Positions 55,037-64,000 of a stretch of DNA of 64,000 nucleotides are shown here, in pieces. Within the stretch, counting starts at the first letter, position 1. Each line of letters starts with the position of its first letter. The stretch lies in NCBI RefSeq assembly GCF_000430585.1, contig NZ_AUMH01000002.1, positions 145,225 through 209,224 on the forward strand, in the 5' to 3' direction. The notes under the pieces are model-generated. The model was not told where the DNA came from, made no database searches, and saw only the letters and a program-made list of their open reading frames with translations. Source of the stretch: Alicyclobacillus herbarius DSM 13609. Its GTDB lineage: Bacteria > Bacillota > Bacilli > Alicyclobacillales > Alicyclobacillaceae. Both the position numbers and the translations under genes were made by a program.

Positions 55037-56092
55037 TTAGAATCTCGTGATCACGTGGAAGCCCATCGTTCGGTAGTTGCTCATATCTTCGAAAACCCGG
55101 GATACTTCCTCTAAACCCACTTCCTCAGTCACCAAGGACTTGGGATTGAGCCGGCCCGACGCTACCAGGTTCAGTAAACCACGGTAAGCCGGGTGCGGGT
55201 TGCCTAGGCTCCCCACGAATTCCAACTCCATGGCCGTAATCATATCCACGGGTAAGGAGACCATCCCGCCTTCTTCCGACGTCGTCAAACCGACCTGAAC
55301 GTGACGTCCACCCTTGCGCAGCGACATCACCGAGTTGAGGACCGTGTCCCGAATGCCTAAAGCATCGATACCCACATTCGCCCCGCCCTTGGTAATTTCT
55401 TTGATGGCTTCCGGGACATTTTCCTGTTTAGCATTGATTACATGGACGGCACCTTCTTGTTTTGCCTTCTCCAATTTCGCATTATCAATGTCCACGGCGA
55501 TGACTTGCGCCCCCAGTGCCGTGGCTACTTGGATGGCGGACAGCCCGACACCCCCTGCGCCTTGGACCGCTACCCAATCTCCTGGATGTACATTTCCTCG
55601 TACCACTCCATGGTAACCTGTCATGAACCGACAGCCGATGGCGGCCGCTGTTAGACCATCCACATTTTCAGGAAGGCGAATTAGATTGAAATCTGCATTT
55701 TTGACCAACACGTACTGGGCATATCCTCCGTCGAATCCAGAAGCCATGCCGTATATGACAACGCTTTCGCAGAGGTTAGGAACTCCTTTAAGACAGTACT
55801 CACAGTGGCCACACCCATAATGGAATGGTACTGTCACCCTGTCGCCGCGGACAAAATTTTTGACGTCCTTGCCTACCTCTTCGACCACGCCTCCAAATTC
55901 GTGACCTAACGTAATGGGAAGTTCCGGTGACAGTCCGATCCAGGAAAAGTCCCCTTGCCACGCATGCCAATCCGTTCGGCACACACCGCACGCTTCCACC
56001 CGTAATACTGCGTCTTGCGGACCTGGATTGGGATCTGGGACCTCCTGAACGAATAGAGGCTTTTTGTGCTCTATGAGACGGGCTGCTCTCAT
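55037..56092 (-). CDS. Zinc-dependent alcohol dehydrogenase
   Basis: A 351-residue MDR-family enzyme that oxidises an alcohol with NAD(P)+. Catalytic zinc ligands are in EACGVCRTDWH and LGHEFGG; the structural zinc cysteines are in CGHCEYCLKGVPNLC; the Rossmann motif is VQGAGGVGLSA. AGGAGGAATG lies just before ATG 56092, which is preferred over the longer frame from 56212. It stands in one direction with the GlcG-like gene and formaldehyde dehydrogenase, a likely alcohol/aldehyde group. The substrate is unknown. Confidence 0.92.
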   Translation of the reverse strand: MRAARLIEHKKPLFVQEVPDPNPGPQDAVLRVEACGVCRTDWHAWQGDFSWIGLSPELPITLGHEFGGVVEEVGKDVKNFVRGDRVTVPFHYGCGHCEYCLKGVPNLCESVVIYGMASGFDGGYAQYVLVKNADFNLIRLPENVDGLTAAAIGCRFMTGYHGVVRGNVHPGDWVAVQGAGGVGLSAIQVATALGAQVIAVDIDNAKLEKAKQEGAVHVINAKQENVPEAIKEITKGGANVGIDALGIRDTVLNSVMSLRKGGRHVQVGLTTSEEGGMVSLPVDMITAMELEFVGSLGNPHPAYRGLLNLVASGRLNPKSLVTEEVGLEEVSRVFEDMSNYRTMGFHVITRF

Positions 56093-56250
56093 CTTTTCAT
56101 TCCTCCTATGATTGTCTCGGGATAACTTATCTCGAACCGAATTCGCCATGAATCCACGATAAGATCCGTGTGTTACTAATCGTCGGATGTTGCTGTCGGT
56201 CAAATCAGCCATTGACGGATCTGTAAGGATCGCTTTCGCCTCGTCTACTT

Positions 56251-56661
56251 TTACAATCGAGAATATTCATTAACCGCTGCCTCGGCAACCTGAACATCGT
56301 TGGCCACCGAGCTACCGCTGACCCCCACCGCACCAACGATCCTTCCTTCCTTCACAAGAGGAATACCTCCTCCAAATGCGACGATACGTCCTTGATTGGT
56401 TGTTGTCAGCCCATACAACTCTGCTTGCGGTACAGTAGCTTCCGCCAAGTCTGATGTACGCGTCTTTAATGCTACTGATGTCCAAGCCTTATTTTGGGCA
56501 ATTTCAACACTCGCAAGCCAAGCATCGTCCATTCGATGGCAGGCGACAAAATTGCCCCCTTCGTCCACAACCGCGATGACCATGGAGACACCAATCTTTC
56601 GTGCTTCACTTTCCGCCCTTTCAATTAATCGTTTCGCGATGTCTAACGTAATCTCCGCCAT
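56251..56661 (-). CDS. GlcG/HbpS-family protein (DUF336)
   Basis: A 136-residue single-domain protein with the family pattern: SMVIAVVDEGGNFVACHRMD, AQNKAWTSVALKT, GRIVAFGGGIPLVKEGRIVG and VGVSGSSVANDVQVAEAA. Relatives bind heme or cobalamin-like ligands, or accompany glycolate and diol catabolism (GlcG, PduO C-terminal domain). No signal peptide is seen, so it is cytosolic. It lies between two zinc dehydrogenases and may be an accessory factor for them. Exact role unknown. Confidence 0.85.
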   Translation of the reverse strand: MAEITLDIAKRLIERAESEARKIGVSMVIAVVDEGGNFVACHRMDDAWLASVEIAQNKAWTSVALKTRTSDLAEATVPQAELYGLTTTNQGRIVAFGGGIPLVKEGRIVGAVGVSGSSVANDVQVAEAAVNEYSRL

Positions 56662-57086
56662 CCATCATTCACCCTTTCGATTGTTTCTAGGTATCGTACC
56701 GGTCAATCGACCTGACTACCCACGTCTTCTGCTCCCAACTCTGAGCGACCATAGTCATACAATCTGAACTCAGGCAGGATGCCTAAGGCGCCCACAATTA
56801 CCCCCAGGGGAAGGGCCGATCGCGACTCACCCTAGTATGACCGCGGGATTAATGGGATAGCTTGAGATGTGGCTGAATCCCGCCATCATCACCACCGCGA
56901 CTCTGAACGCAGTCTCACCATCCCCATGTCTGCCAGTATATAGGAGTGGTGGTTGTTTGATTCGCCAGCATACCGTTGAAGACAGCGGTCCCAGCTCCCC
57001 TCCAAACTCGCATCGCGGTTTCGATCCGTTCTGCCACACTCCACTTCAGCAGGGCCGACTAATTCTCTAACTGGATCGCCTCTATT
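56662..57086. other. Intergenic region without a recognisable gene
   Basis: 425 bases between the GlcG-like gene and formaldehyde dehydrogenase. A minus-strand frame (56827-57039) has no family resemblance I can name. No convincing promoter or terminator was found. Confidence 0.45.
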
Positions 57087-58343
57087 TCATCCGGCTGTCG
57101 AGAATGATAGAAATCGTTCCGGATTCTGCTTGCGCACCAAACCGTGTGGATCGATCACAAACTTGCGCGCCACCCCTCTGTCAAAGTGGGTATAACCGTG
57201 AGGCGCGTCCTCCAAGTCGATCACAGTGGCATTTACGGCCTTCGAGATCTGCGCTCGTCCGCTGAGAATAGCATTCATCAGCTGTCGATGGTACCGCATG
57301 ACAGGTGTCTGTCCGGTAACAAAGGAGTGCGCCTTGGCCCATCCCAAACCAATGCGAATGCGCAGGGAGCCAATTTTGGCGTCTTCGTCTATTGCCCCCG
57401 GATCTCCGGTGACGTAGAGTCCAGGAATGCCCAGCCGACCTCCGGCCCGGGTCACTTCCATGATGGTATTTAAGACGGTAGCTGGTGCTTCTTGGTGATT
57501 GGGGCCGTGACCGTGGGCCTCGAAACCAACGCAGTCCACGGCACAATCGACTTCCGGAACCCCGAGGATCTGTTCAATCATCTCACCCAGATTATCATGA
57601 TTGCTCAGATTCACGGTTTCACAACCGAAACTGCGGGCCTGCTGGAGCCGCTCCTCGTTTAGGTCACCGACAATGACCACCGAGGCGCCCAGCAGTTGTG
57701 CGGAATGGGCAGCAGCCAGTCCAACCGGACCGGCACCCGCAATGTATACAGTAGAACCGGTTGTTACACCGGCACTGATGGCACCGTGATAGCCGGTCGG
57801 AAAAATATCTGATAACATTGTGAGATCAAGTATTTTTTCCATTGCCTGATCTTTATCAGGGAATTTTAGCAATTGAAAGTCTGCATAAGGAACCATCACG
57901 TACTCTGCTTGACCGCCGACCCATCCCCCCATATCCACATACCCATACGCTGATCCGGGACGGTCTGGATTCACGGTAAGACAAATATGGGTATTTCCTT
58001 CTTTACAGTTCCTGCATCTACCGCATGCGATGTTGAAAGGAACGGATACCAAGTCACCTTTCCGGATGAATTCGACATCCCGTCCAACCTCAATGACCTC
58101 GCCGGTGATTTCATGTCCCAATACCAAACCTTCCGGCGCGGTGGTACGACCGCGAACCATGTGCTGATCGCTGCCACAGATGTTCGTGGACACCACTTTC
58201 AAAATCACACCGTGTTCGCATTTGCGTCCCACGTTCAGTGGATTGACACCAGGGCCATCTTTGAGCACCAATTCCGGAAAGTCAATGTTTTCAACCGCCA
58301 CACGACCTGGACCTTTGTACACAACCGCGCGATTGCCAGACAT
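57087..58343 (-). CDS. fdhA: Glutathione-independent formaldehyde dehydrogenase
   Basis: A 418-residue zinc MDR enzyme that converts formaldehyde to formate with tightly bound NAD+. Compared with ordinary alcohol dehydrogenases it has the longer N-terminal part (NRAVVYKGPGRVAVENIDFP) and inserts typical of FdhA. Catalytic ligands are in STNICGSDQHM and LGHEITGEV; structural zinc cysteines are in CGRCRNCKEGNTHIC; the cofactor motif is YIAGAGPVGLAAA. AAGGAGAGG before ATG 58343 is decisive over the longer frame from 58454. A divergent PucR-type regulator faces it, suggesting local control. Detoxification of formaldehyde from methyl-group metabolism is likely. Confidence 0.93.
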   Translation of the reverse strand: MSGNRAVVYKGPGRVAVENIDFPELVLKDGPGVNPLNVGRKCEHGVILKVVSTNICGSDQHMVRGRTTAPEGLVLGHEITGEVIEVGRDVEFIRKGDLVSVPFNIACGRCRNCKEGNTHICLTVNPDRPGSAYGYVDMGGWVGGQAEYVMVPYADFQLLKFPDKDQAMEKILDLTMLSDIFPTGYHGAISAGVTTGSTVYIAGAGPVGLAAAHSAQLLGASVVIVGDLNEERLQQARSFGCETVNLSNHDNLGEMIEQILGVPEVDCAVDCVGFEAHGHGPNHQEAPATVLNTIMEVTRAGGRLGIPGLYVTGDPGAIDEDAKIGSLRIRIGLGWAKAHSFVTGQTPVMRYHRQLMNAILSGRAQISKAVNATVIDLEDAPHGYTHFDRGVARKFVIDPHGLVRKQNPERFLSFSTAG

Positions 58344-58641
58344 ATGGTTCCCCTCTCCTTCCACTTTTACGGGACCTGTCATTGGATTCCTATTTCTAGT
58401 GTGGCTCAGGCGTCCGTGGTCTTGATTGATCACCCCCATAAATATTTTCCACATGGCGGTAAATGTGACGTGGAATCATGAAACGGATTTCAAGACGAAG
58501 GATACGGTCATTTCGTATAATTATCAATGAGGTATTTCTGAATTTGTTTATAAGTACGGATTATTTTGTGCAGTACGCTTTTACGGTTGGCGAATGCGGA
58601 GCGTAAATGTACCGGAAGTCCTGGTAAGGAGGCGTACTCGG

Positions 58642-59904
58642 TTGAAGCGGCAAAATGATGTTAGGAATGCAGACATATCGAGAAACGACAACCGGATGGT
58701 TAACCCACGAGACCCAAATGCATCGTCGAGCGCCCAGTATGAATCGCGGACTCTCTCCTCGACGACATTGGAATCGCTGAACACCGCCCGGAAAGGACGG
58801 TGGCTGTTACAACAACTAGATCAGTACATCGAGGATCTCCGCCGCGTCTCGCCCACACTTTCTTTTTCTATTTTCGATATGCACGATGTTCTTATTCGCA
58901 AGGTGAGGGCACATTCAGCATTAGCTGTCCCGGAGGAACGTTGGCATCGTTTTGACGTCGCGATACACAACATTGTTTATGGGTATCTGTACACGTCCAC
59001 CCCGCTGAAAGAGGTGATGGATGAGACCACCCAGTCCCTGTACTCGCTACGTTTGGCACTTTTGTTGACGGAGTTGTTAGAATGGGCTGCCACGGAGGCG
59101 GAACGGCGCGGAGAAAAGATACAGAAGGTGCTGATGGAAGGTGTGACAGCAGAGAATGCACACCTGTTGTCTTTATGCGGATTGCATGCGCACCCGGGGT
59201 ATACCGTGGTGGCCATGGAGTTGCACGAACCGGAACGCAAGTTTCAAATAATGGATGTTCTTAGAAGGTTCATGATAGCAAATATCTGGTGCTACCAAGA
59301 TGAATTTCCCTTTTTGGCCTACCGTCCCAATGGGATTCTCGGCATCTTTGCTGGTGTGGACCCGTCCGTGTGGACCACGACGTCACATGCATGGATCAAA
59401 GCATGGGAGGCCTACCAATCCCGGATTTCCGAAAAACCGTTGTCCATCCGATTGTATGTGACCAAAGCTCGTGACGAGAAACACATCGGCGCCGCTTTGC
59501 GCGAGACGGAACTAGTCATGCGGTATGCCGACAAGTCTGGATATGAAGGCATTCTTTCGCACCACGTCAGCCCTGCGGTAATGCGCGTGTTGACCAATCT
59601 TTCAGACGTGGATCTGATTGAGCTGGTTCACAGCACCTTGGGTCCGCTGTTGGAGCCTGAGCACCAACATCTCCGGGAGACGCTCAAAGTCTATTTGACC
59701 AGCGGTCAGAACGCTACGAAGGCGGGTCAGGCTTTGTTTCTCCATCGCAACACACTGCTCTATCGAATTCACCAGATTGAGCAGCTTCTCGGAGCTTCGC
59801 TTCGGAACCTGCAGGATCTGACCGCGATCTGGACAGCACTGCAGGCATTGGAGCTGCTCAACATGTTTGGAAAGAACATCACGGGAGATGGAACGCCGCA
59901 TTGA
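58642..59904 (+). CDS. PucR/CdaR-family transcriptional regulator
   Basis: A 420-residue activator-type regulator. The C-terminal HTH_30 domain is clear: LRETLKVYLTSGQNATKAGQ, ALFLHRNTLLYRIHQIEQLL. The central part (residues about 190-330) fits a GGDEF-like CdaR domain; the N-terminal part (about 50-180) may be the ligand sensor. AAGGAGG at 58626-58632 sits 9 bases before TTG 58642, so the TTG start is preferred over ATG 58594. It is divergent from fdhA with a 298-base shared upstream region, so it probably controls the dehydrogenase group. Ligand unknown. Confidence 0.87.
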   Translation: MKRQNDVRNADISRNDNRMVNPRDPNASSSAQYESRTLSSTTLESLNTARKGRWLLQQLDQYIEDLRRVSPTLSFSIFDMHDVLIRKVRAHSALAVPEERWHRFDVAIHNIVYGYLYTSTPLKEVMDETTQSLYSLRLALLLTELLEWAATEAERRGEKIQKVLMEGVTAENAHLLSLCGLHAHPGYTVVAMELHEPERKFQIMDVLRRFMIANIWCYQDEFPFLAYRPNGILGIFAGVDPSVWTTTSHAWIKAWEAYQSRISEKPLSIRLYVTKARDEKHIGAALRETELVMRYADKSGYEGILSHHVSPAVMRVLTNLSDVDLIELVHSTLGPLLEPEHQHLRETLKVYLTSGQNATKAGQALFLHRNTLLYRIHQIEQLLGASLRNLQDLTAIWTALQALELLNMFGKNITGDGTPH

Positions 59905-59988
59905 GTGCATATCCCAGCCAATCTGACGCCGAAAACGGCCCACAAGCGAACCCTTTAATGTAAAAAATATGATTCAGACAGTGGGAGT

Positions 59989-60591
59989 GTGATCTTGAAC
60001 TGTACAGTTAACCTTCTTCCCGTATATCTGTTGCGTAACGTTCGGGCCAGTTATAACAACCCCGTATGGGGAATCGACATCACCTACATTCGACTGAAGA
60101 AGGGCTGGATGTACTTGGTGGCTGTCATAGACTGGTACTCTCGGTACATTGTGAGTTGGGAGCTGGAGCAGACCATGGACATTGAGTTCGTTCTCAGAGC
60201 CGCCAAATCGGCCCTGAACCAGGGCAAGCCCGAAATCTGGAACAGTGACCAAGGCAGCCATTTCACCAGTCCACAGTACACCGATTTGCTGAAGGAGGCG
60301 GGTGTACAAATCAGCATGGATGGCCGAAACCGGGCTGTGGGTAACATCTTCACGGAGCGGTTCTGGCGAACACTGAAGTACGAGGAGGTGTACACAAAAG
60401 AGTACGCCAGTCCGAGAGAAGCGAGGGAGTCAATCAGAAAATTCATTCACTATTACAATCATGAACGAACGCATCAATCACTGGGGTACCACACGCCTGC
60501 AGAGATTTACCTGAAGGGAATGAAGACTGAAGATTCAATACATCCTCAGTCTTCTACACAACATACATATTGTGGAAAGGAGATTGCTTAA
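59989..60591 (+). pseudogene. IS3-family orfB transposase, C-terminal fragment
   Basis: The frame has the complete integrase core: Asp in VWGIDITYIRLKKGWMYLVA, Asp in IWNSDQGSHFTSPQY and Glu in IFTERFWRTLKYEEVY, ending with FIHYYNHERTHQSLGYHTPA. The N-terminal third of orfB and orfA are missing (homology starts at LLRNVRASY, about 60030). The start at 59989 is only the open frame limit. Confidence 0.85.
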
Positions 60592-60716
60592 AGACAGGAA
60601 AAGACAGTTTTTCTCTCCCCTATGTCCTAAGGCCATACACGCCCCTCTCTCCTTCTACAAAGAGGAAATCGGGCTTAAAGAAAGGGGTGAGGGGTGTATA
60701 GCTTAGAAATCTAATA

Positions 60717-61203
60717 AAATTTGTCTTGACAAAGGGGACCATCTTAAAGAACTTCGATAACCGATGCCGGGCACGCAACCGGTCTTCTATTACGTCTTCC
60801 CGAGCACGAACAAGGTCGCGCAAGGTCTCTTCAGCCTCGGTCGGTACCCACACGGGTGTCAATTCACCGGTACGTAGTAACTGCGCTAACCTCAGTGCGT
60901 CTCTCCGATCCGTTTTGACTCGTTCGCCCTGACGCACCGGAATCAGCGACGGGGCGACAACGATGCACGATAAATCCATTGCTCGAAGCAAGCGATACAA
61001 TCCATAGCCGGTCGGTTTCGCTTCATAGCAAAATTCTAGCTGGACATTGTCAGCACTCAGCTGGCGCACGAGCTTCCTGACTGCTTCGACCGTGTAGGGA
61101 TTGTCCCTACGAACCGAGCTTCACTTCGCCCGCTTTCAGCTACAGCTACCGCAATCGTTTCCTTGGCTACATCCAGACCGACGTACTTTGTGATATGCTT
61201 CAT
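60717..61203 (-). pseudogene. IS110-family transposase, N-terminal fragment, frameshifted
   Basis: On the minus strand AAAGGAG precedes ATG 61203 and the protein starts MKHITKYVGLDVAKETIAVA, the DEDD RuvC-like domain of IS110 recombinases. A missing base near 61100 shifts the frame (GTIP / TVEAVRKLV), after which LSADNVQLEFCYEAKPTGYG, LYRLLRAMDLSCIVVAPSLI and RVKTDRRDALRLAQLLR follow. Homology stops after RARHRLSKFF near 60745; the serine-containing C-terminal domain is missing. Confidence 0.85.
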
Positions 61204-61410
61204 ACATGTGGCTCCTTTCGTATGTGGCTCTGCACTGGACTTTGGTTTCAGCGTAATCCGCGGTGTACGAAACGGAGCCGCCTCGTTCATTATGACTACT
61301 TACGATAGAACGCATGGGGAGGTTATGATTGAACAAGTCACCAGACGCGTCATTGATTACAGGGGCGCGGCTGAACTGGGGTGGGGGGATGGAAGAAGGG
61401 GTGTTAACGA

Positions 61411-62487
61411 GTGAAATTTGGGCAGAGGACGCGATCGGCTCTTGAACGGTTATACACGGGGTATTTTGCGTCCGTGATGGCGACAGGAATTGTATCAACG
61501 GCGCTAAAGCTAGCCGGAAACCGAATGGCGTCCGCCATCCTTCTCGTTGTCAGCATCTTGATTTATGTGGTATTAGTGGTCGCGTACCTGCTACGGTGCT
61601 TCTGGTTTCCAACCCAAGTGAAAAACGATCTCACCAATGCAGCCAAGGTGTTTGGATACTTCACCTTTGTTGCTGCGAGCAATGTCTTAGGTGACGGCTT
61701 GATCGAGTACGGCTATGCGAAGGTCGCCCTGTGGTTGGAGATCGTGGCGATCATCGTGTGGACTGCTCTGGTGTACCACATTATGATGTACCTGATATTT
61801 TACAACCGCGAGCCTGTTGAGAAAGTCATCAATGGCAGTTGGCTGATTGCGACGGTCGGTATTGAGTCGGTGGCGGTGGTCGGAACCGCTCTTGCAGAAA
61901 GTTTCCCGAGGTATTCATCCCTGTTGTCGATGGTTTCCATCGCAACATGGGAATTTGGCGCCATCTTATACTTGATTTTTATCGGGATCGTCATGTGCCG
62001 GTTCTTCTTCTATTCAATCACCGCTTCAGACTTAAGCCCGCCCTACTGGATCAACATGGGGGCTGTGGCCATCACCAGTCTTGCTGGAGCGCGAATTACC
62101 CTACTGGCTCACCCATCTAATTTTCTTCAGACCGTACGCCCTTTTGTAGAAGGCTTTACATTTCTGCTCTGGGTTTGGGGGAGTTGGTGGATTCCCCTCT
62201 TGATCCTTATTGGAATCTGGAAATATGTCGTCTTTCGTGAAAAAATCCGGTACGAACCTGCTCTGTGGACCATCGTCTTCCCTCTGGGTATGTTCACTGT
62301 CGCCACGGAGACGATGAGTAAAATTCCGGGGTTGGGAGCCATGCATGCGATTGTACCTTGGGGATTGGGCGTAGCCGTCATAGCGTGGTCCCTGGTTGCA
62401 ATCGGTTGGTGCAAGTCCTGGTTCCACCGTCTAGCTTCGGGTCAAAACACCTCCGTTTCGGATCCCTCGCAATATTATGTGGATTAG
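61411..62487 (+). CDS. TDT/SLAC1-family transporter
   Basis: A 358-residue membrane protein with about 10 hydrophobic segments. LERLYTGYFASVMATGIVST and AILYLIFIGIVMCRFFFY fit the tellurite-resistance/dicarboxylate transporter (TDT) family, which also holds malate permeases, sulfite exporters and SLAC1 anion channels. The start is GTG 61411 after GAAGAAGGGG. It stands alone between mobile relics and a minus-strand gene. Sulfite or a dicarboxylate are the usual cargo types; a sulfite exporter would suit a sulfonate-degrading strain, but this is only inference. Confidence 0.87.
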   Translation: MKFGQRTRSALERLYTGYFASVMATGIVSTALKLAGNRMASAILLVVSILIYVVLVVAYLLRCFWFPTQVKNDLTNAAKVFGYFTFVAASNVLGDGLIEYGYAKVALWLEIVAIIVWTALVYHIMMYLIFYNREPVEKVINGSWLIATVGIESVAVVGTALAESFPRYSSLLSMVSIATWEFGAILYLIFIGIVMCRFFFYSITASDLSPPYWINMGAVAITSLAGARITLLAHPSNFLQTVRPFVEGFTFLLWVWGSWWIPLLILIGIWKYVVFREKIRYEPALWTIVFPLGMFTVATETMSKIPGLGAMHAIVPWGLGVAVIAWSLVAIGWCKSWFHRLASGQNTSVSDPSQYYVD

Positions 62488-62656
62488 CGCTATGTAAAGC
62501 ACCCATTCATTGTGAGACATTGCCGGTACCACTCCCTCCCTGCATCGACAGCGTCTCGAATCGAACATGACGTCCGGATCCACGGTACGCGCGCTCTCAC
62601 GCGCAGGGAGGGGGCCGACGAAACCAATTTTGCGGATCGAATTGTCGGGATTTAAT

Positions 62657-63121
62657 TTATCCCTTCTTCGGCCGGTACGTCCCAGGAACCGCACGCATGC
62701 TGATGGCGAGCCGGTTCCAGCCATTGATTGCAATCACGGCAAGGGTGAGTTGCACCAGTTCCTTCTCAGAAAACTGACTCCTGGCCCATTCATATACGTC
62801 GTTAGGAACGTGCCCATCGGATAGGTTTGTCACTGCTTCAGTCCACGCCAGTGCAGCGCGTTCCCGTTCTGTGTAGAACGGGGTTTCGCGCCAAGCCGGG
62901 AGCAAATACAGACGCTGCTCTGTTTCACCGGCGGCCCGAGCATCTTTGGTGTGCATATCCAGACAATAGGCGCAGCCATTAATCTGCGAAGCGCGTGTCT
63001 TCACAAGTTCTAACAGGCTTTGTTCCAAGCCGCTGTTGGATACACAATGTTCAAGTTCCAGCATTGCACGGACAACTTCCGGAGCGACCTTGCCGTAATC
63101 GATTCGCGGTTCCAACGGCAT
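62657..63121 (-). CDS. Carboxymuconolactone decarboxylase/AhpD-family protein
   Basis: A 154-residue protein of the CMD fold. The redox CxxC plus His motif is in RASQINGCAYCLDMHTKDAR. The rest (YLLPAWRETPFYTERERAAL, AWTEAVTNL, VQLTLAVIAINGWNRLAIS) is typical of the AhpD-like peroxidase/disulfide-reductase branch. AGGAGGAA before the internal ATG sets the start at 63121 (MPLEPRIDYG) rather than 63145. It probably has an antioxidant or alkylhydroperoxidase-type role. Monocistronic as far as can be seen. Confidence 0.92.
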   Translation of the reverse strand: MPLEPRIDYGKVAPEVVRAMLELEHCVSNSGLEQSLLELVKTRASQINGCAYCLDMHTKDARAAGETEQRLYLLPAWRETPFYTERERAALAWTEAVTNLSDGHVPNDVYEWARSQFSEKELVQLTLAVIAINGWNRLAISMRAVPGTYRPKKG

Positions 63122-63189
63122 TTCCTCCTGTTTTATGGTTTGCATCTGTCTATTCCATTGTACAGGAGCATGAAGTCAAACAAGTTGAT

Positions 63190-63450
63190 TTGTATCACAT
63201 TGATTGGTCGAGCAAGCGGAGGGATGCCGATCTGGGGCGCTTGGTGGATGCACGGCAATTCCGACCCACTTTGCTATCGAGCAGGATCAGGAGACAAGTC
63301 GGGGAAAGGGTGTGCGTGATTTCACAACACCGAGTCCTTCGTGTCGGTACATTAAATAGCCAAGCGGTGATATGTCAAGGGGGTGATCGAGATGAATTGG
63401 AAATCACTTTGGAAGAAGACGACAAATTTATGGAAAGAGACATGACTTGA
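63190..63450 (+). CDS. Doubtful small open frame
   Basis: An open frame of 86 codons (LYHIDWSSKRRDADLGRLVD, then ISQHRVLRVGTLNSQAVICQ, ending ELEITLEEDDKFMERDMT). The acidic tail and absence of stops are mildly suggestive, but there is no good ribosome binding site for the TTG start and no family I recognise. An overlapping frame from ATG 63171 competes with it. Confidence 0.2.
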   Translation: MYHIDWSSKRRDADLGRLVDARQFRPTLLSSRIRRQVGERVCVISQHRVLRVGTLNSQAVICQGGDRDELEITLEEDDKFMERDMT

Positions 63451-63533
63451 ATAAAACCCGCCTGTTCACCGAATTTTCACGTCAGTGAGGAGGTCCTCGG
63501 AACTGGAAATTCCGGTTGAGTTGGGGGAAGGAA

Positions 63534-64000
63534 TTACCTCCTTCTCTCCGGGGGTGTGTACAGCTGTTTGGTGGTCAGTAGTGTGAACACCAAGCGTACC
63601 AGTTTTCTTGCGGTCAGGACGAGTGCTCTTTTGTGCTTATGCTTCAATGCTTCGCCGTACTTCTTTCGGTAGAACTCGACGTATTCAGAATCATACTTTC
63701 GGACTTTGTCCGCAGCCTGAATCAGGTAATAGCGCAGATACCGGTTACCTGTACGCATTCGAGACGTCTCTTCGGACTCGTACTCCCCGGACTGGTTCTG
63801 GTTCCACACGAGGCCTGCGTATTTTGCCAGGGCGCTGTGGTTCTTGAAACGCTGAATGTCGCCAATTTCGGCGATGATGCCGGCAGCGTAGACCGGGCCA
63901 ATGCCATTGACGGATTCGAGTGTGTTGGGAATGGCTCGCATGAGTTTCCCAATGGCTTTATCAAGCCGTTTCACCTCGGATTCCATATGCTGAATCACGC
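63534..64000 (-). CDS. IS110-family transposase, C-terminal part (5' end outside window)
   Basis: The minus-strand frame runs in from the window edge. It holds the IS110 C-terminal domain: AIPNTLESVNGIGPVYAAGI, IAEIGDIQRFKNHSALAKYA (GIGP HhH-like motif), and GNRYLRYYLIQAADKVRKYD, ending TPPERRR. The catalytic Ser lies in the ESVNGIGP to RMRTGNRYL region typical of the family. It differs from the relic at 60717, which has only the N-terminal half. Whether the whole gene is intact depends on sequence beyond the window. Confidence 0.87.
   Translation of the reverse strand, partial: VIQHMESEVKRLDKAIGKLMRAIPNTLESVNGIGPVYAAGIIAEIGDIQRFKNHSALAKYAGLVWNQNQSGEYESEETSRMRTGNRYLRYYLIQAADKVRKYDSEYVEFYRKKYGEALKHKHKRALVLTARKLVRLVFTLLTTKQLYTPPERRR

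Overview
This window looks like chromosomal DNA of a Gram-positive, spore-former-type Bacillota. Strong AGGAGG-like ribosome binding sites, frequent GTG/TTG starts, sigma-A promoters (TTGACN, TATNAT) and Bacillus-type gene families all point that way. An Alicyclobacillaceae-like relative is my guess from gene content, not something proven here. The DNA is heavily marked by mobile elements and gene decay: one intact IS21-type element, one intact DDE element with perfect ends, about ten IS or intron relics, and at least seven broken host genes.

Layout. 1-2220: 3' end of ppc (PEP carboxylase) and an OsmC peroxiredoxin. 2478-14909: a Wzx/Wzy-type surface polysaccharide locus with an initiating sugar-phosphate transferase, three GT4 glycosyltransferases, a UDP-glucuronate 4-epimerase-like enzyme, a nucleotide-sugar dehydrogenase, a flippase and a polymerase. 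It is split by an insertion sequence at 9365-10997. 14971-15789: an IS66 relic and an orphan structured-RNA candidate. 15790-23933: an organosulfur/flavin monooxygenase operon in visible decay. ssuE is frameshifted, a permease is fused to an ATPase tail by deletion, and a DszC/SfnB-like gene has lost its middle. SsuD, an HpaB-like hydroxylase, a DszA/NtaA-like monooxygenase, an AtoE-type transporter and a GntR regulator remain intact. 23963-26776: an IS graveyard with truncated genes (SDR intact; APH-like kinase, cyclase and others broken).

26793-30703: proline catabolism (P5C dehydrogenase and proline dehydrogenase on the minus strand) and a divergent prolidase-like peptidase. 30870-43525: a hydantoinase/oxoprolinase-type locus with an XRE-cupin regulator, two HyuA genes, three HyuB genes (the last frameshifted at a T-run), an MFS transporter, a small cupin and a hydantoin/Asp-Glu racemase. 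Together these could open a cyclic amide or imide, racemise the product and feed it to the neighbouring proline/glutamate pathway; the substrate is not known. 43555-44652: group II intron and integrase relics. 44661-49080: a C4 acid-sugar (threonate/erythronate-type) operon with a chimeric regulator that joins a LacI-type DNA-binding domain to a DeoR-type sensor domain, an 18-bp-arm perfect palindrome over its own transcription start, a DUF1537-type kinase, a PdxA2-type dehydrogenase and a KdgT-type permease.

49322-54856: IS3 relic, intact IS21, group II intron relics in which one intron lies inside the reverse transcriptase gene of another, and an AbrB-type antitoxin with a gutted toxin. 55037-59904: a zinc alcohol dehydrogenase, a GlcG/HbpS-like protein, glutathione-independent formaldehyde dehydrogenase and a divergent PucR/CdaR-type regulator. 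59989-64000: IS3 and IS110 relics, a TDT/SLAC1-type transporter and a carboxymuconolactone-decarboxylase-family protein. No tRNA, rRNA or CRISPR array was seen.
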